Shown here: positions 18,669 through 27,985 of the stretch, piece after piece
Layout of the letters: the number at the start of each line of letters is the position of its first letter
Numbering within the stretch: position 1 is the first letter of the stretch
Assembly: GCF_037974355.1 (NCBI RefSeq)
Contig: NZ_CP150235.1
Location: forward strand, 496,001 to 560,000
Length of the DNA stretch: 64,000 bases
Direction: 5' to 3'
From: Paenibacillus sp. FSL R5-0517
GTDB taxonomy: Bacteria; Bacillota; Bacilli; Paenibacillales; Paenibacillaceae
Made by a program: the position numbers and the translations under genes
Notes under the pieces: generated by a model
The model's database searches: none
Told to the model about the DNA's origin: nothing
What the model saw: the letters and a program-made list of their open reading frames with translations, nothing else

Positions 18669-20180
18669 ATGGTTTCTAAGCATAAGCAAACCAGGCAGGG
18701 CAAGCTACGCTTTGGGCGGTCCTTGATGTCCAGATATATCATCCTGATTCTGGCGGCCGTATTATTCGTGCCCGTCGTTCTGCCGATCATATCCATCATA
18801 TATGTTGTCGTAGTGAACAACACAAATACGAATCAAGCGGCACCGTACGGTGATGTTACCCGGATCAGTAACCTATGGTCGCGTGAAGCGGTGAACCTGA
18901 ATGGTGCTTCAGATGAGGAGATTAAGGCCCGTTTGGAGCAATTACATGCATCGTACCCCAAGTCTTCCATGTATCGTGTGAATGCGAGCGGTGAGACCCT
19001 CTTTATTCTCGGTGGTGAAGATGTAACGCTTCTGAATTCCACATCGCCGGATGGCGGGACGGACACGACATTGAGATGGTCACTGGATTCCGGGAAAACG
19101 GCAGAGACTCGAATTCCGGCCATATGGAATGTGAGCAACACGGTGCAATTCATGAAAGAAGCTTCCTATCGAGATCCGCTAACCGTAGTTACATACATCG
19201 GTGGAGGTGAAAAGGATAAGGGACAGGGCTTCATGATCATAGAAGTGCCGCGATCACTTCTGCAAACGACACAGAGTAACTGGCCGATGGAGCTCCTGTA
19301 TCTTGGCATTGTGATGACGATCATCTTCATGATTTTCATCATCATGTCGATTCTCTTCTTCGCGCGCATTCGCAAACGACTTATTCGCTTACAGACGGCG
19401 ATGATGACCCCGGGCAAGGAGGGCATTCCGCTTCCGGTTGATATCCGCCGGTCAGATGAGATCGGTCAACTGGAGGAATCATTTAACCAGATGGTGCATC
19501 AACTGTCCGATAGCCGCCAGCGTGAGCGTGAGGAAGAACAATTGCGCAAACGTCTGATTGCGGGGCTTTCCCACGATCTACGCACCCCGCTAACGGTGAT
19601 TCGTGGACATATGCATGCTTTGCATAAGGAAGCGCTGAGCGAGCAAGGTGACCGTTCATTACATCGCATGGAAGCGAAGATGGAGGATCTCGGCGGGCTC
19701 ATTGACAACATGTTATCCTATAATTTGCTCACGAGCGGTAAATATACGCTGAAGCTGGAAGAGAAAGATATGCTGCGGATTGTCAGAGAAACGGCAGCGG
19801 CCTGGTATCCGGTCTGGGAGAAAGAGCAATTCGAAATTGATATTGATCTGCCGGATGAACCGTTGATCTGGCATATGGATGAACAAGGCATGCGCCGTAT
19901 TCTGGATAATCTGTTCCAAAATGTGATCCGCCATGCCGCCAGCGGGAAATATATTGGCATCTCAACCCGGGAGATTCAGGGGGAGACGGCTATCGTTATT
20001 CAGGATCTCGGTCCGGGAATGCAGCAGGATTCCGACACCAAAGGCACAGGTCTGGGTTTATCCATTGTAGACCTGTTAATTCGTGAGATGGGACTGCGCA
20101 AGCGGGTAGACAGTTCCGATACGGGAGTTCGGACATACATCTACAGTGGTAAGGGAAGTAAGGACACAACGAACCCTTAA
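18669..20180 (+). CDS. Membrane sensor histidine kinase
   Basis: Partner kinase of the adjacent response regulator. TM1 is at about 22-44, an extracellular sensor of about 165 residues follows, and TM2 is at about 212-234. A HAMP domain, a HisKA domain with His302 (GLSHDLRTPLTVIRGH) and an ATPase domain with GTGLGLSIVDLL complete it. Start 18669 was chosen because AAAGGAG lies 8 bases upstream; an in-frame ATG at 18609, overlapping the regulator stop (ATGA), would add 20 basic residues. The large extracellular sensor differs from the short-loop BceS-type kinases, so it may sense its ligand directly. Confidence 0.9.
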   Translation: MVSKHKQTRQGKLRFGRSLMSRYIILILAAVLFVPVVLPIISIIYVVVVNNTNTNQAAPYGDVTRISNLWSREAVNLNGASDEEIKARLEQLHASYPKSSMYRVNASGETLFILGGEDVTLLNSTSPDGGTDTTLRWSLDSGKTAETRIPAIWNVSNTVQFMKEASYRDPLTVVTYIGGGEKDKGQGFMIIEVPRSLLQTTQSNWPMELLYLGIVMTIIFMIFIIMSILFFARIRKRLIRLQTAMMTPGKEGIPLPVDIRRSDEIGQLEESFNQMVHQLSDSRQREREEEQLRKRLIAGLSHDLRTPLTVIRGHMHALHKEALSEQGDRSLHRMEAKMEDLGGLIDNMLSYNLLTSGKYTLKLEEKDMLRIVRETAAAWYPVWEKEQFEIDIDLPDEPLIWHMDEQGMRRILDNLFQNVIRHAASGKYIGISTREIQGETAIVIQDLGPGMQQDSDTKGTGLGLSIVDLLIREMGLRKRVDSSDTGVRTYIYSGKGSKDTTNP

Positions 20181-20265
20181 GATCTCTTTTTTAAACTAAA
20201 CTTAAACTGGAGACCACCTTGGCTTTAACCTTGAAAGGTTACGATAGTTCCGAGGTGATCATACA

Positions 20266-21180
20266 GTGAGTGAAAATATTATTCAAACAGCGAATCTATG
20301 GAAAACATACCGGGACCGTGCAGCGGTCCGTGAACTTGATCTGCATATTAAAAAGGGAGATATCTACGGCTTCCTCGGTCCCAACGGTGCCGGCAAAACA
20401 ACAACGATTCGCATGCTTCTCGGCTTGATTAAACCAACCAAAGGCGTGATCCGTGTCTTTGACAAGGATATCCGCAAGGAGCGCATGGACATTCTGCGCC
20501 GTGTGGGTTCGCTGGTGGAATACCCTTCTTATTACGGACATCTGAATGCGGTAGAGAATCTGGAAACTTTGCGCCGCATCCTCAATGTCCCGAAATCAAG
20601 AATTGCTGAAGTGCTGTCCATTGTAGATCTGACTAAGGATGCCAAACGTTCAGTGAAGGGGTATTCCCTTGGTATGAAGCAACGTCTGGGTATTGCCAGC
20701 GCTTTGCTGGGTGAACCGGAGCTGCTGATTCTGGACGAACCAACGAATGGGCTTGATCCGGCCGGTATTCAGGAGATTCGTGAACTGATCAAACGCATGC
20801 CTCTGGAACATGGCATTACCGTTCTCGTTTCCAGCCACTTGTTGAGTGAAGTCGAACAGATGGCAAGTCGTGTCGGCATTATCCGTGAAGGCAAGATGGT
20901 GCTCCAGGATACCATTGCGAGTCTGCATAGTCAGACGGGTAGTTCTATCCGCTTAACGGTTTCCGAGCCGGAAGAGGCCATGAAACTGGCGAGAGAGCAG
21001 GGGCAATTTGGTCAGCGACAAGGTTCTGCGTTAACGTTCCCTTATATGGATAACCCTTCGGTTGCACTGCTTGTGCGCCGATTGATTGAACAGGATCATG
21101 ATGTGTATCGTGTTGAGGAACAGCGTCAGTCGCTGGAAGATCTGTTCATGCGGGTCATTGGCGAGGGGGCTTCCATATGA
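20266..21180 (+). CDS. ABC transporter ATP-binding protein (lantibiotic immunity/BcrA type)
   Basis: ATPase of an ABC-2-type exporter, 304 aa. Walker A is GPNGAGKT, the signature is YSLGMKQRLGIA, Walker B is LLILDEPTNGLDPAG, and the C-terminal regulatory extension is typical of BcrA/NukF/MutF proteins. The GTG start lies behind GAGGTGAT. It is preceded by an inverted repeat, AACCTTGAAAGGTT (20227-20240), that may be an operator. It overlaps the next gene by ATGA. With two different permeases following, the set resembles lantibiotic immunity transporters that remove peptides from the membrane. Confidence 0.92.
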   Translation: MSENIIQTANLWKTYRDRAAVRELDLHIKKGDIYGFLGPNGAGKTTTIRMLLGLIKPTKGVIRVFDKDIRKERMDILRRVGSLVEYPSYYGHLNAVENLETLRRILNVPKSRIAEVLSIVDLTKDAKRSVKGYSLGMKQRLGIASALLGEPELLILDEPTNGLDPAGIQEIRELIKRMPLEHGITVLVSSHLLSEVEQMASRVGIIREGKMVLQDTIASLHSQTGSSIRLTVSEPEEAMKLAREQGQFGQRQGSALTFPYMDNPSVALLVRRLIEQDHDVYRVEEQRQSLEDLFMRVIGEGASI

Positions 21181-21893
21181 CCGGACGTGCATTATCGTCG
21201 GACTGGCTCAAGATTCGGGGCAAGGGAATCTGGTTTCTCGTTTTTCTGGCCCCGTTTGGATTGACAGCGATGCAGGCGCTTAATTTTGGCTTACGGTTGG
21301 ACTATCTGAAAGAACAGTATGCGGATAACCTGTGGGGCGGATTGCTCGGCAATGTAGTTGTCTTTGTACCGTTGTCCCTGATGCTGGGAGCAACCATTCT
21401 CAGCTCCATGATCGCGAGTGTCGAGCATGAACAGGGATCGTGGAAACAGTTGCTAGCGATGCCAATTTCAAGACCGGCCGTGTATCTGGCCAAGTTCTTG
21501 CTGGCTTGTCTGCTGCTGGTAATCTCCTGCCTGCTGCTAACCGCAGGAATTATAGGTCTGGGTCTGATCCTCGGATTCCATGCCAGTGAGATCCCTTGGA
21601 CACATGCCATCAAGCTGGGGCTGCTGCCTTTGGCTGGTGCGCTTCCCGTGTTGTCGTTGGAGTTATGGCTCACAATGGTCAATAAAAATCAGGCGCTTCC
21701 CGTCACTCTGGGAATTGTTCTCGCGATAACAGGCATGTTCGCGCTCAGTATCTCACCGTATTTTCCACTTGCTTGGGCACAGATGGCTTGGAATGGACCT
21801 AATCCATATCTGTATGCAGGCATGGGGGCAGGTCTGGGTCTCTTGATCCTGTTGTTGGGTATGGTGCATTTTAGCCGGAAGGATGTGGCCTGA
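21177..21893 (+). CDS. ABC-2 permease, lantibiotic immunity MutE/EpiE type
   Basis: A 238-residue membrane subunit with about six transmembrane helices. The cytosolic loop VEHEQGSWKQLLAMPISRPAV is the motif seen in MutE/EpiE-like immunity permeases. It overlaps the ATPase gene by four bases, and the second permease starts two bases after its stop. It is likely to form a heterodimer with that second permease. Confidence 0.85.
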   Translation: MTGRALSSDWLKIRGKGIWFLVFLAPFGLTAMQALNFGLRLDYLKEQYADNLWGGLLGNVVVFVPLSLMLGATILSSMIASVEHEQGSWKQLLAMPISRPAVYLAKFLLACLLLVISCLLLTAGIIGLGLILGFHASEIPWTHAIKLGLLPLAGALPVLSLELWLTMVNKNQALPVTLGIVLAITGMFALSISPYFPLAWAQMAWNGPNPYLYAGMGAGLGLLILLLGMVHFSRKDVA

Positions 21894-21894
21894 T

Positions 21895-22629
21895 ATGAGC
21901 TTTGCGACAACGTATTTTCGCATTCTATCGGCTGAGCGCTTGAAGATGGGCAAGTCACCCATATGGCTCCTGATTCTGTTAAGTCCACTTCTTGCACTGC
22001 TCATCGGACTGTTGTCCACTCCATCAGGGAGTTGGCAGGTTTTGATGGGCACCATGGTCTTCTTGCACGGATTACTCCTGTTGCCGATGCTGACTGGCGT
22101 GTTTACGTCCTTTGTCTGTCGTTTCGAACATGCAGGAGGAGGGTGGAAGCAGATGCTGGTTCTGCCGCTCACACGTTCAGGTGTATACGCAGGCAAACTG
22201 ACGATTGTACTTATGCTTCTGGCGGGTACACAAGTGTTGTTGCTGCTATCCATTCTGCTGGCAGGCACGATTCATGGCATTACGATGCCAATACCTTGGG
22301 GATTCCTGGTAGGCAAAATGCTGCTTGGGTTATTGGCTTGTGTACCTCTTGCCGCCTTGCAGATGTTCGTTTCTCTCGTGTGGAGTAGCTTTGCTGCACC
22401 GCTCGCATTGAATTTTGCACTGACTGTGCCCAATATCCTTATCGTCAACTCAGCGGCATATGGACCGTATTATCCTTGGGCGCAACCGATGATTCTGATG
22501 ACACCCGTAGACGGCGGAGGTTTCGGAGCCTATAACGTGCCGCTGCTGACGCTGCTGTCAGTCGTTGGGGGCAGTGCTGTCATTTTCATAGGAATTGGCA
22601 TGCTGTATTTTGCGAAGAAAGAAATCTGA
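21895..22629 (+). CDS. ABC-2 permease, lantibiotic immunity MutG type
   Basis: Second permease, about 244 aa, six transmembrane helices, with FEHAGGGWKQMLVLPLTRSGVYAGK corresponding to the loop in its partner. ATG 21895 is taken as the start just after the previous stop; an ATG at 21883 overlapping the previous gene would add four residues. It closes the five-gene regulator-kinase-exporter module. No precursor peptide or modification gene lies next to it, so it more likely protects against foreign or cell-wall-active peptides, or against a product made elsewhere. Confidence 0.85.
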   Translation: MSFATTYFRILSAERLKMGKSPIWLLILLSPLLALLIGLLSTPSGSWQVLMGTMVFLHGLLLLPMLTGVFTSFVCRFEHAGGGWKQMLVLPLTRSGVYAGKLTIVLMLLAGTQVLLLLSILLAGTIHGITMPIPWGFLVGKMLLGLLACVPLAALQMFVSLVWSSFAAPLALNFALTVPNILIVNSAAYGPYYPWAQPMILMTPVDGGGFGAYNVPLLTLLSVVGGSAVIFIGIGMLYFAKKEI

Positions 22630-22665
22630 ATAATTGAATATATCCCTAGTTATCCTATGACCAAG

Positions 22666-22724
22666 ATCCTCTTTTAAGCAAAACATGCAATGTTCTATTG
22701 TATGTGAGCTTGAGGGGATTTTTT
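22666..22724 (+). terminator. Terminator of the ABC exporter module
   Basis: ATCCTC-tt-TTAAGC pairs with GCTTGAGGGGAT (two wobbles, one bulge) and is followed by TTTTTT. It abuts the stop of the convergent acyltransferase gene. Confidence 0.65.
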
Positions 22725-23285
22725 CTAATGTCTGACCCAACCGTCATGAATGGTCAGTTCCCGAATGATTTTGGCCGGCGCTCCGGCTACAAGTGTATTA
22801 TCGGGTACATCTTTGGTCACCGTGCTTCCAGCTGCCACGACGGCATTCCTGCCAATTGTCACGCCGGGCAGAATGAGCGCACCTGTACCAATCCAGGCAT
22901 TATCCTGAATGACAATTCGCTTGGCAGTCTGGCTCCCATCATCCAGTGAATCAATTCGGTGATAAGCACTGTCAAATATGCTTGTTCGAGGCCCGATCAT
23001 GACGTTATTACCGATGGTCACCTCTACGTTGGCGGCGATCCCCACACCGGCATTAATCATGACGTCATCGCCAATCGTTAATCGCGCCCCTTTGACCACA
23101 GTTAGTTGGGTTCCCCAAGGTTTACCTATGATGTTAAGCCGCTTTCCCACCTGCAAATCACCATGTTTATTGAGATATACTTTTCCCCTGATCCGTGGCA
23201 GTAGGCCCATTGAGGGCTGAATTTTACCAAAAATGGTCAAGCCTCTTAATTTGCCATAGGCAATTTTAACTCTGTTGGGCAGCAT
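22725..23285 (-). CDS. Hexapeptide-repeat acyltransferase (LbH family)
   Basis: A 186-residue left-handed beta-helix acyltransferase. It shows repeated [LIV]-G-x4 hexads from about residue 60 to the end (for example LTIGDDVMINAGVGIAA and VTIGNNVMIGPRTSI). The active-site-type histidine lies in FDSAYHRID, and the acyl-CoA region is ILPGVTIGRNAVVAAGS with GAPAKII. It resembles maltose/colanic-acid O-acetyltransferases. The acceptor is unknown, probably a surface or storage carbohydrate. GGTGAGGAT lies upstream of ATG. It stands alone, convergent with the ABC module. Confidence 0.85.
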   Translation of the reverse strand: MLPNRVKIAYGKLRGLTIFGKIQPSMGLLPRIRGKVYLNKHGDLQVGKRLNIIGKPWGTQLTVVKGARLTIGDDVMINAGVGIAANVEVTIGNNVMIGPRTSIFDSAYHRIDSLDDGSQTAKRIVIQDNAWIGTGALILPGVTIGRNAVVAAGSTVTKDVPDNTLVAGAPAKIIRELTIHDGWVRH

Positions 23286-23625
23286 GATTCATTCATCCTC
23301 ACCTTCGTCAAAAACGTTTTTTAACGATTATAGCCTGTTTGATACAAAATGTATCGTTAATTTTATGTCGTGGCTTTCTACCTTATATAACTTACATGCA
23401 TTTGGAAACGCCTTCTAAGCAAAAATTAAAATTCCAAGTATTACATCACACAACATGTGAATTAAATCATAGATTGTAAGCAAAATGAGACGAGAATCTG
23501 GTAAAATAAAAAAAGCTGTTTCTAGGCAGGCTTACATGGTTATTCGAGGGTAGGCCCATTTCGGCAAGGGATAATATATCCCTGTTGTTAGATGAAGATA
23601 TTGGCTGAGAAAAGAGGGGTAAGCC
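23286..23625 (+). other. Gene-free leader region before the hybrid kinase
   Basis: No gene seen. It holds a GGGATA-ata-TATCCC hairpin (about 23568-23582). AGGCTTAC near 23527 is complementary to GTAAGCCT at the kinase start codon, which could pair in the mRNA. I matched no known riboswitch. Confidence 0.4.
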
Positions 23626-26334
23626 TTGGATATTAATAAAACGGAAACCCTGAAGCGCATTATTTCTGAGGGAAGTTCTTACCAATCACTGTTTTTTAAC
23701 CACCCGGATGCCATTTATGTGATGGACATCCATGGAAATTATATTGATGCTAATCCCTCGGTAGAGCGGATGTCGGGGTATACACTGGATGGCTTGATTC
23801 GTATGAATCAGAATCAGCTCTGTCCTCCGGACAGTGCAAATTTACGCAATGAATATATTAAAGAGGTACTGGCTGGACGTTCAGTCAGTAATTCCATTAC
23901 CTTTTATCATAAAGATGGTTCCCTGAAACAAGCAGAGATCACGTATGTGCCTATAACGGATGGAAATGAAGTTGTAGGAATCTATGGTATTGCCAAAGAT
24001 GTTACCGATATCCTGAGAGTGCAACGTGAGCTTAAGGAGGCACAGGAGAAATATCAGGTGCTGGCTGACCATGCACAAGATCTGATTACGACTTGTGCTG
24101 CAGATGGTGAGTTGTTATATGTCTCACCTTCTGTGCATACCTTGCTGGGTTATAAGCCGGAGGAAGTCACAGGAAAGTCCTTCAAGGATTATTGTTACCC
24201 GGGAGATTACCCGGACCCTATGGATCTTTCCAAGATCAGCAATGGCTGCAAGATGCGTGTGTTGCACAAGAAGGGACACTATATCTGGATGGAGACCTTG
24301 GCGAAGCCTGTGGCCGAAGAGCGTGGCAAGAGTGTCCAGATTGTAAGCATCAGCAGGGATATTACCCAGCACAAGGATGCGGACAGACGTCTTCGGGAAA
24401 GTCGTCAGCGATACAGATCGCTGTTCGAACATAATCCGGCAGCTGTGTATTCATTGAATCTGGAAGGCAAGTATAGTGCTGTGAACAGCAAACTTGTGCA
24501 AATGCTGGATATTCCGCGTAGTAAGCTGATTGGCAAATCTTTTCTATCCAATCTGGATAAATGTGAAGTGCAGTACGGCGAACACTATTTTGAAATGGTG
24601 AAGCAAGGCGAACCACAGTATTATGAGACCCGAATTGTCAATTCCAGAGGTCGGAAGATCGAAGTATCCGTTACGAATGTGCCCATTATTGTGGATAAAG
24701 AAATGGTAGGCGTCTATGGAATCGTGTCCGATATTACCGAGCGTAAGGAATACACGGAACGGATTCAGGAGCTAAGCAAGCAACATGAGCTGATCCTCAA
24801 CACGGTGACAGAAGGAATATATGGTTTGGATGCGGATGGAATTACCATGTTTATGAACCCTGCAGCAGCCTCCATGTTCGGTTATGAGGCGCAAGAGTTC
24901 ATTGGCAAGAACCCACATCCGATTATCCATCACACCCGTGCGGACGGTAGTCACTTCCCAATAGAAGAGTGCCCGATCCACATGACCGTGTTGGATGGTC
25001 AGAGCCGTTCTGTCAAGGAAGATGTATTCTGGCGTAAAGATGGCAGCAGCTTTCTGGTGCAGTACCAGGTGACGCCGATTATTGAACAGGGACAGATTCA
25101 GGGCGCGGTGGTTGTGTTCAATGATGTGACCGGGGAACGTGAAATTGTGCGGGCCAAAGAGACAGCCGAGCTGGCAGCTCAGGCCAAGTCAGAATTTCTG
25201 TCAATGGTTAGCCATGAGATCCGCACACCGATGAACGGGATCGTGGGGATGACCGAATTATTGATTGGTACCGATCTGTCGGAAGAACAGCGTGAATATG
25301 CCGAGATTATTCAGGATAGTGGTGATGCACTGCTGAACATCCTTAATGATATTTTGGACTTTAGTAAGCTGGAATCCGGGAAAATGGCCTTGGCTTATGA
25401 GCCGTTTGCATTACGTAAGATGCTGGAACAGGTTGCCGAACTGTTTAAACCCCGCGCAGATGAGAAACATCTGGAAATCAGATATCGTCTCAATCCAAGC
25501 ATCCCTGAATTCATGGTTGGTGACGCCATACGTATCCGGCAGATTCTGGTGAACTTGGTTGGCAATGCGCTTAAGTTCACGGACCAGGGAAGCATTGATG
25601 TTACCGTGGATATTATCAAAGGCAGAAAGCCTGAAGATAGCGTGCTTGATTTCGCTGTGCAAGATACGGGAATTGGCATCCCGGCTGACAAGCTAGATCA
25701 GTTGTTCCAGTCCTTCTCTCAACTGCATCCGGTGATTAACCGTAAATATGGTGGTACGGGGCTGGGACTGGTCATCTCCAAGCGACTCGTGGAGATCATG
25801 GGAGGTAGTATCAGTGTCGAGAGTACAGAAGGAGAAGGCTCAACCTTCCGATTTGCTGTTCCTGCGGCAAGTGTAGATGCTTCAGCCGAACAGACAGCAA
25901 GTCAGTTCCATCATGATCGTACACGTCAGAGTGACAAGGTCGCCATGCGTATTCTGGTGGCAGAGGATCATCCAGTGAACCGCAAGATTTTGCGAGAATA
26001 TCTGGAGAAGCTGGGGTACCAGGCAGATGTGTGTACCAACGGCGTAGAAGCAATTGATGCCATCTCTCAGAATGCTTATGATATTGTTCTGATGGATATT
26101 CATATGCCGGTGATGGATGGACTTAAGGCGACAGACCTGTTACACCGCCTGATTCCAAGGGATCGTATACCTCCAATCATTGCAGTTACAGGCAATGCCA
26201 AACGTGAGGATAAGGAAGCTTGTCTGGAGATTGGTATGCGTGATTTTATTAGCAAACCGGTCATGCTAAGTGAGTTGAAACGGGTGTTACAGCAATGGGG
26301 GCCAAGGGACGAACCCCAGCTTGCACCGAACTGA
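23626..26334 (+). CDS. Soluble hybrid histidine kinase with four PAS domains and a receiver
   Basis: A 902-residue cytosolic sensor. Four PAS/PAC units sit at about 12-130, 140-255, 262-380 and 385-505. A HisKA domain with His530 (SMVSHEIRTPMNG), an ATPase domain with N-box NLVGNALKF and G-boxes DTGIGIP and GGTGLGLVIS, and a C-terminal receiver with Asp824 (VLMDIHMPVMDG) follow. No transmembrane helix is present, so signals come from inside the cell (redox, small ligand) through PAS. TTG is the start, with AAGAGGGG 7 bases upstream. No dedicated response regulator lies nearby; the output partner is unknown. Confidence 0.92.
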   Translation: MDINKTETLKRIISEGSSYQSLFFNHPDAIYVMDIHGNYIDANPSVERMSGYTLDGLIRMNQNQLCPPDSANLRNEYIKEVLAGRSVSNSITFYHKDGSLKQAEITYVPITDGNEVVGIYGIAKDVTDILRVQRELKEAQEKYQVLADHAQDLITTCAADGELLYVSPSVHTLLGYKPEEVTGKSFKDYCYPGDYPDPMDLSKISNGCKMRVLHKKGHYIWMETLAKPVAEERGKSVQIVSISRDITQHKDADRRLRESRQRYRSLFEHNPAAVYSLNLEGKYSAVNSKLVQMLDIPRSKLIGKSFLSNLDKCEVQYGEHYFEMVKQGEPQYYETRIVNSRGRKIEVSVTNVPIIVDKEMVGVYGIVSDITERKEYTERIQELSKQHELILNTVTEGIYGLDADGITMFMNPAAASMFGYEAQEFIGKNPHPIIHHTRADGSHFPIEECPIHMTVLDGQSRSVKEDVFWRKDGSSFLVQYQVTPIIEQGQIQGAVVVFNDVTGEREIVRAKETAELAAQAKSEFLSMVSHEIRTPMNGIVGMTELLIGTDLSEEQREYAEIIQDSGDALLNILNDILDFSKLESGKMALAYEPFALRKMLEQVAELFKPRADEKHLEIRYRLNPSIPEFMVGDAIRIRQILVNLVGNALKFTDQGSIDVTVDIIKGRKPEDSVLDFAVQDTGIGIPADKLDQLFQSFSQLHPVINRKYGGTGLGLVISKRLVEIMGGSISVESTEGEGSTFRFAVPAASVDASAEQTASQFHHDRTRQSDKVAMRILVAEDHPVNRKILREYLEKLGYQADVCTNGVEAIDAISQNAYDIVLMDIHMPVMDGLKATDLLHRLIPRDRIPPIIAVTGNAKREDKEACLEIGMRDFISKPVMLSELKRVLQQWGPRDEPQLAPN

Positions 26335-26378
26335 ATAACGATCTGTTAACGATAACGATGTAGCTGTGAAAATAACAA

Positions 26379-26433
26379 ACGCAAACACGCCAATCATACT
26401 CCTCAGATGGAGTGTGATTGGCGTGTTTGCGTT
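26379..26433. terminator. 25-bp hairpin between convergent genes, no T-run
   Basis: 26379-26402 pairs with 26409-26433 almost perfectly (one G-U), loop TCAGAT. It lies between the hybrid kinase and the lactate dehydrogenase, whose 3' ends face each other. It probably ends or protects both transcripts. Confidence 0.65.
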
Positions 26434-26489
26434 GACAGGCTACTGAAGATGAGCCGAAGCATATCGAAGTAGAGCGGTACACGAATGAG

Positions 26490-27443
26490 TTATGCTAATG
26501 TGAGACGATTGATATTGCCGGATAGTATCTCACAGGAATTATTGAATTTTTGGCGTTCCGCCGCATCCAGATTCAATTCAATCACCTCTTGAATGCCATC
26601 TCCTCCGATGATTGCAGGAACACCGACGCAGACATTATGTTGATTGTACTCACCATCCAGAATAGCGGATACGGCGATGATCTTGTGTTCATCATTGAGG
26701 ATTGAACGGGTAATGTGCGCGAGGGCATTGCCGATTCCGAATTGAGTAGAGCCTTTACGGGTAAAGATCTCCCAACCGGCATCCTTTGTTTTGCGGGCAA
26801 TATCGTCCAGATCCAGATTTTTGAAGCGCTCCTTGTGCTGATCCAAAATGTGCATAATCGGTTTGCCACCAATGGTCACATGTGACCAGGCCACGAACTG
26901 GGATTCTCCATGCTCCCCGAGCGCATAACCATGCACACTGCGTGGATCGATGGAGAAGACTTCAGACAGCAGCGTTTTGAGTCGTGAAGAGTCAATGGAC
27001 GTCCCTGTGCCGATAACATGCTCACGGGGAAGACCTGATAACTTCCATACCATATAAGTTACTATGTCAACCGGATTAGCAGCGACGACAAAAATCCCGT
27101 TAAATCCACTGTTCATGATGGGAACCACGATATCTTTGGCGATGGACTCTGCTTCCTCCAAAATATCCAGCCGTGTCTGTCCTGGCTTCGGATTCGCCCC
27201 TGCGGTTAAGATAATCACATCCATATTGCCACAATCCGCGTACGTGCCCGCATATACTTTGGTTCGGTTATGTGTAAAGTCCATACAATGGGAGAAATCC
27301 AGTGCCTGTGCTACGGCACGGTCATACGTCCGGTCAACCATCATAATTTCTCTGCATATGGATTGATTGATCATGGAATACGCACAACTTGAACCGACAA
27401 GGCCCGCCCCGATCACCGCTACTTTACCTGATTTGCCTAACAC
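26490..27443 (-). CDS. L-lactate/malate dehydrogenase family protein, annotated as L-lactate dehydrogenase
   Basis: NAD-dependent 2-hydroxyacid dehydrogenase, 317 aa. The Rossmann motif is [10 protein letters not shown] (residues 10-19). Catalytic residues are visible: Arg91 (PGQTR), Asp151 and Arg154 (GTSIDSSR) and the proton-relay His178 (GEHGES). The specificity-loop residue before KPG, Gln in typical L-lactate dehydrogenases and Arg in malate dehydrogenases, is Pro85 here (ANPKPG). The true 2-oxoacid substrate is therefore open. The 5' end follows a GGGGGCTGA site. Monocistronic, no Rex-type operator recognised. Confidence 0.8.
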   Translation of the reverse strand: MLGKSGKVAVIGAGLVGSSCAYSMINQSICREIMMVDRTYDRAVAQALDFSHCMDFTHNRTKVYAGTYADCGNMDVIILTAGANPKPGQTRLDILEEAESIAKDIVVPIMNSGFNGIFVVAANPVDIVTYMVWKLSGLPREHVIGTGTSIDSSRLKTLLSEVFSIDPRSVHGYALGEHGESQFVAWSHVTIGGKPIMHILDQHKERFKNLDLDDIARKTKDAGWEIFTRKGSTQFGIGNALAHITRSILNDEHKIIAVSAILDGEYNQHNVCVGVPAIIGGDGIQEVIELNLDAAERQKFNNSCEILSGNINRLTLA

Positions 27444-27985
27444 TTCCGTTCAGCCCCCAATTAGATTGATATTTTCCGTTACTAACGCGTTCTATGTTAA
27501 GTATAGTCCTTTATTTTATGCCGGAATGCACTTCTACGTTACATAAGATAACACACGAAAAAGCAGTACAGCAATGATATCCGCTATCGCGGGAGCGTAT
27601 TGGAGTAAGTGAGTTAACAAAATTGACATGAATAATTCATAATCATATGATTTGACGGCATTTGCACCTGTGTCATTCGACATGACAGCATTCATGCTCC
27701 TTGTCGGATTCGGGGTTATTTGTGCGGAATATATACCTGACAAAACTTCTTAGGAATCCGCAGAAACAGAACAAAACCGTCAAAGGGATCTGCCGAGAAG
27801 CCGACGAATACATACGGACAAGCAAAAGATTAACATACTTGATCCATGAGACAGGTTGCCCCGATCCGATGACGGTTCCAAAAAGGAACGCTGAAGCCGT
27901 AATGTTTTATCCAAGAGTCCATTCATAACTCACTAAAGGTATTATGAAATGGATTCCCAAAAGACTTCATTCCGGGAGGGAATTA
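27444..27985 (+). other. Gene-free stretch upstream of the MerR-like gene
   Basis: About 540 bases with no convincing gene. A 75-codon frame at 27701-27928 has no ribosome binding site or family features. A small inverted repeat, TGTCAT-tcg-ACATGACA, occurs near 27671. Confidence 0.4.

Noticed and set aside
27701..27928. A 75-codon frame upstream of the MerR-like gene
   Set aside because: No ribosome binding site, irregular composition and no recognisable family.
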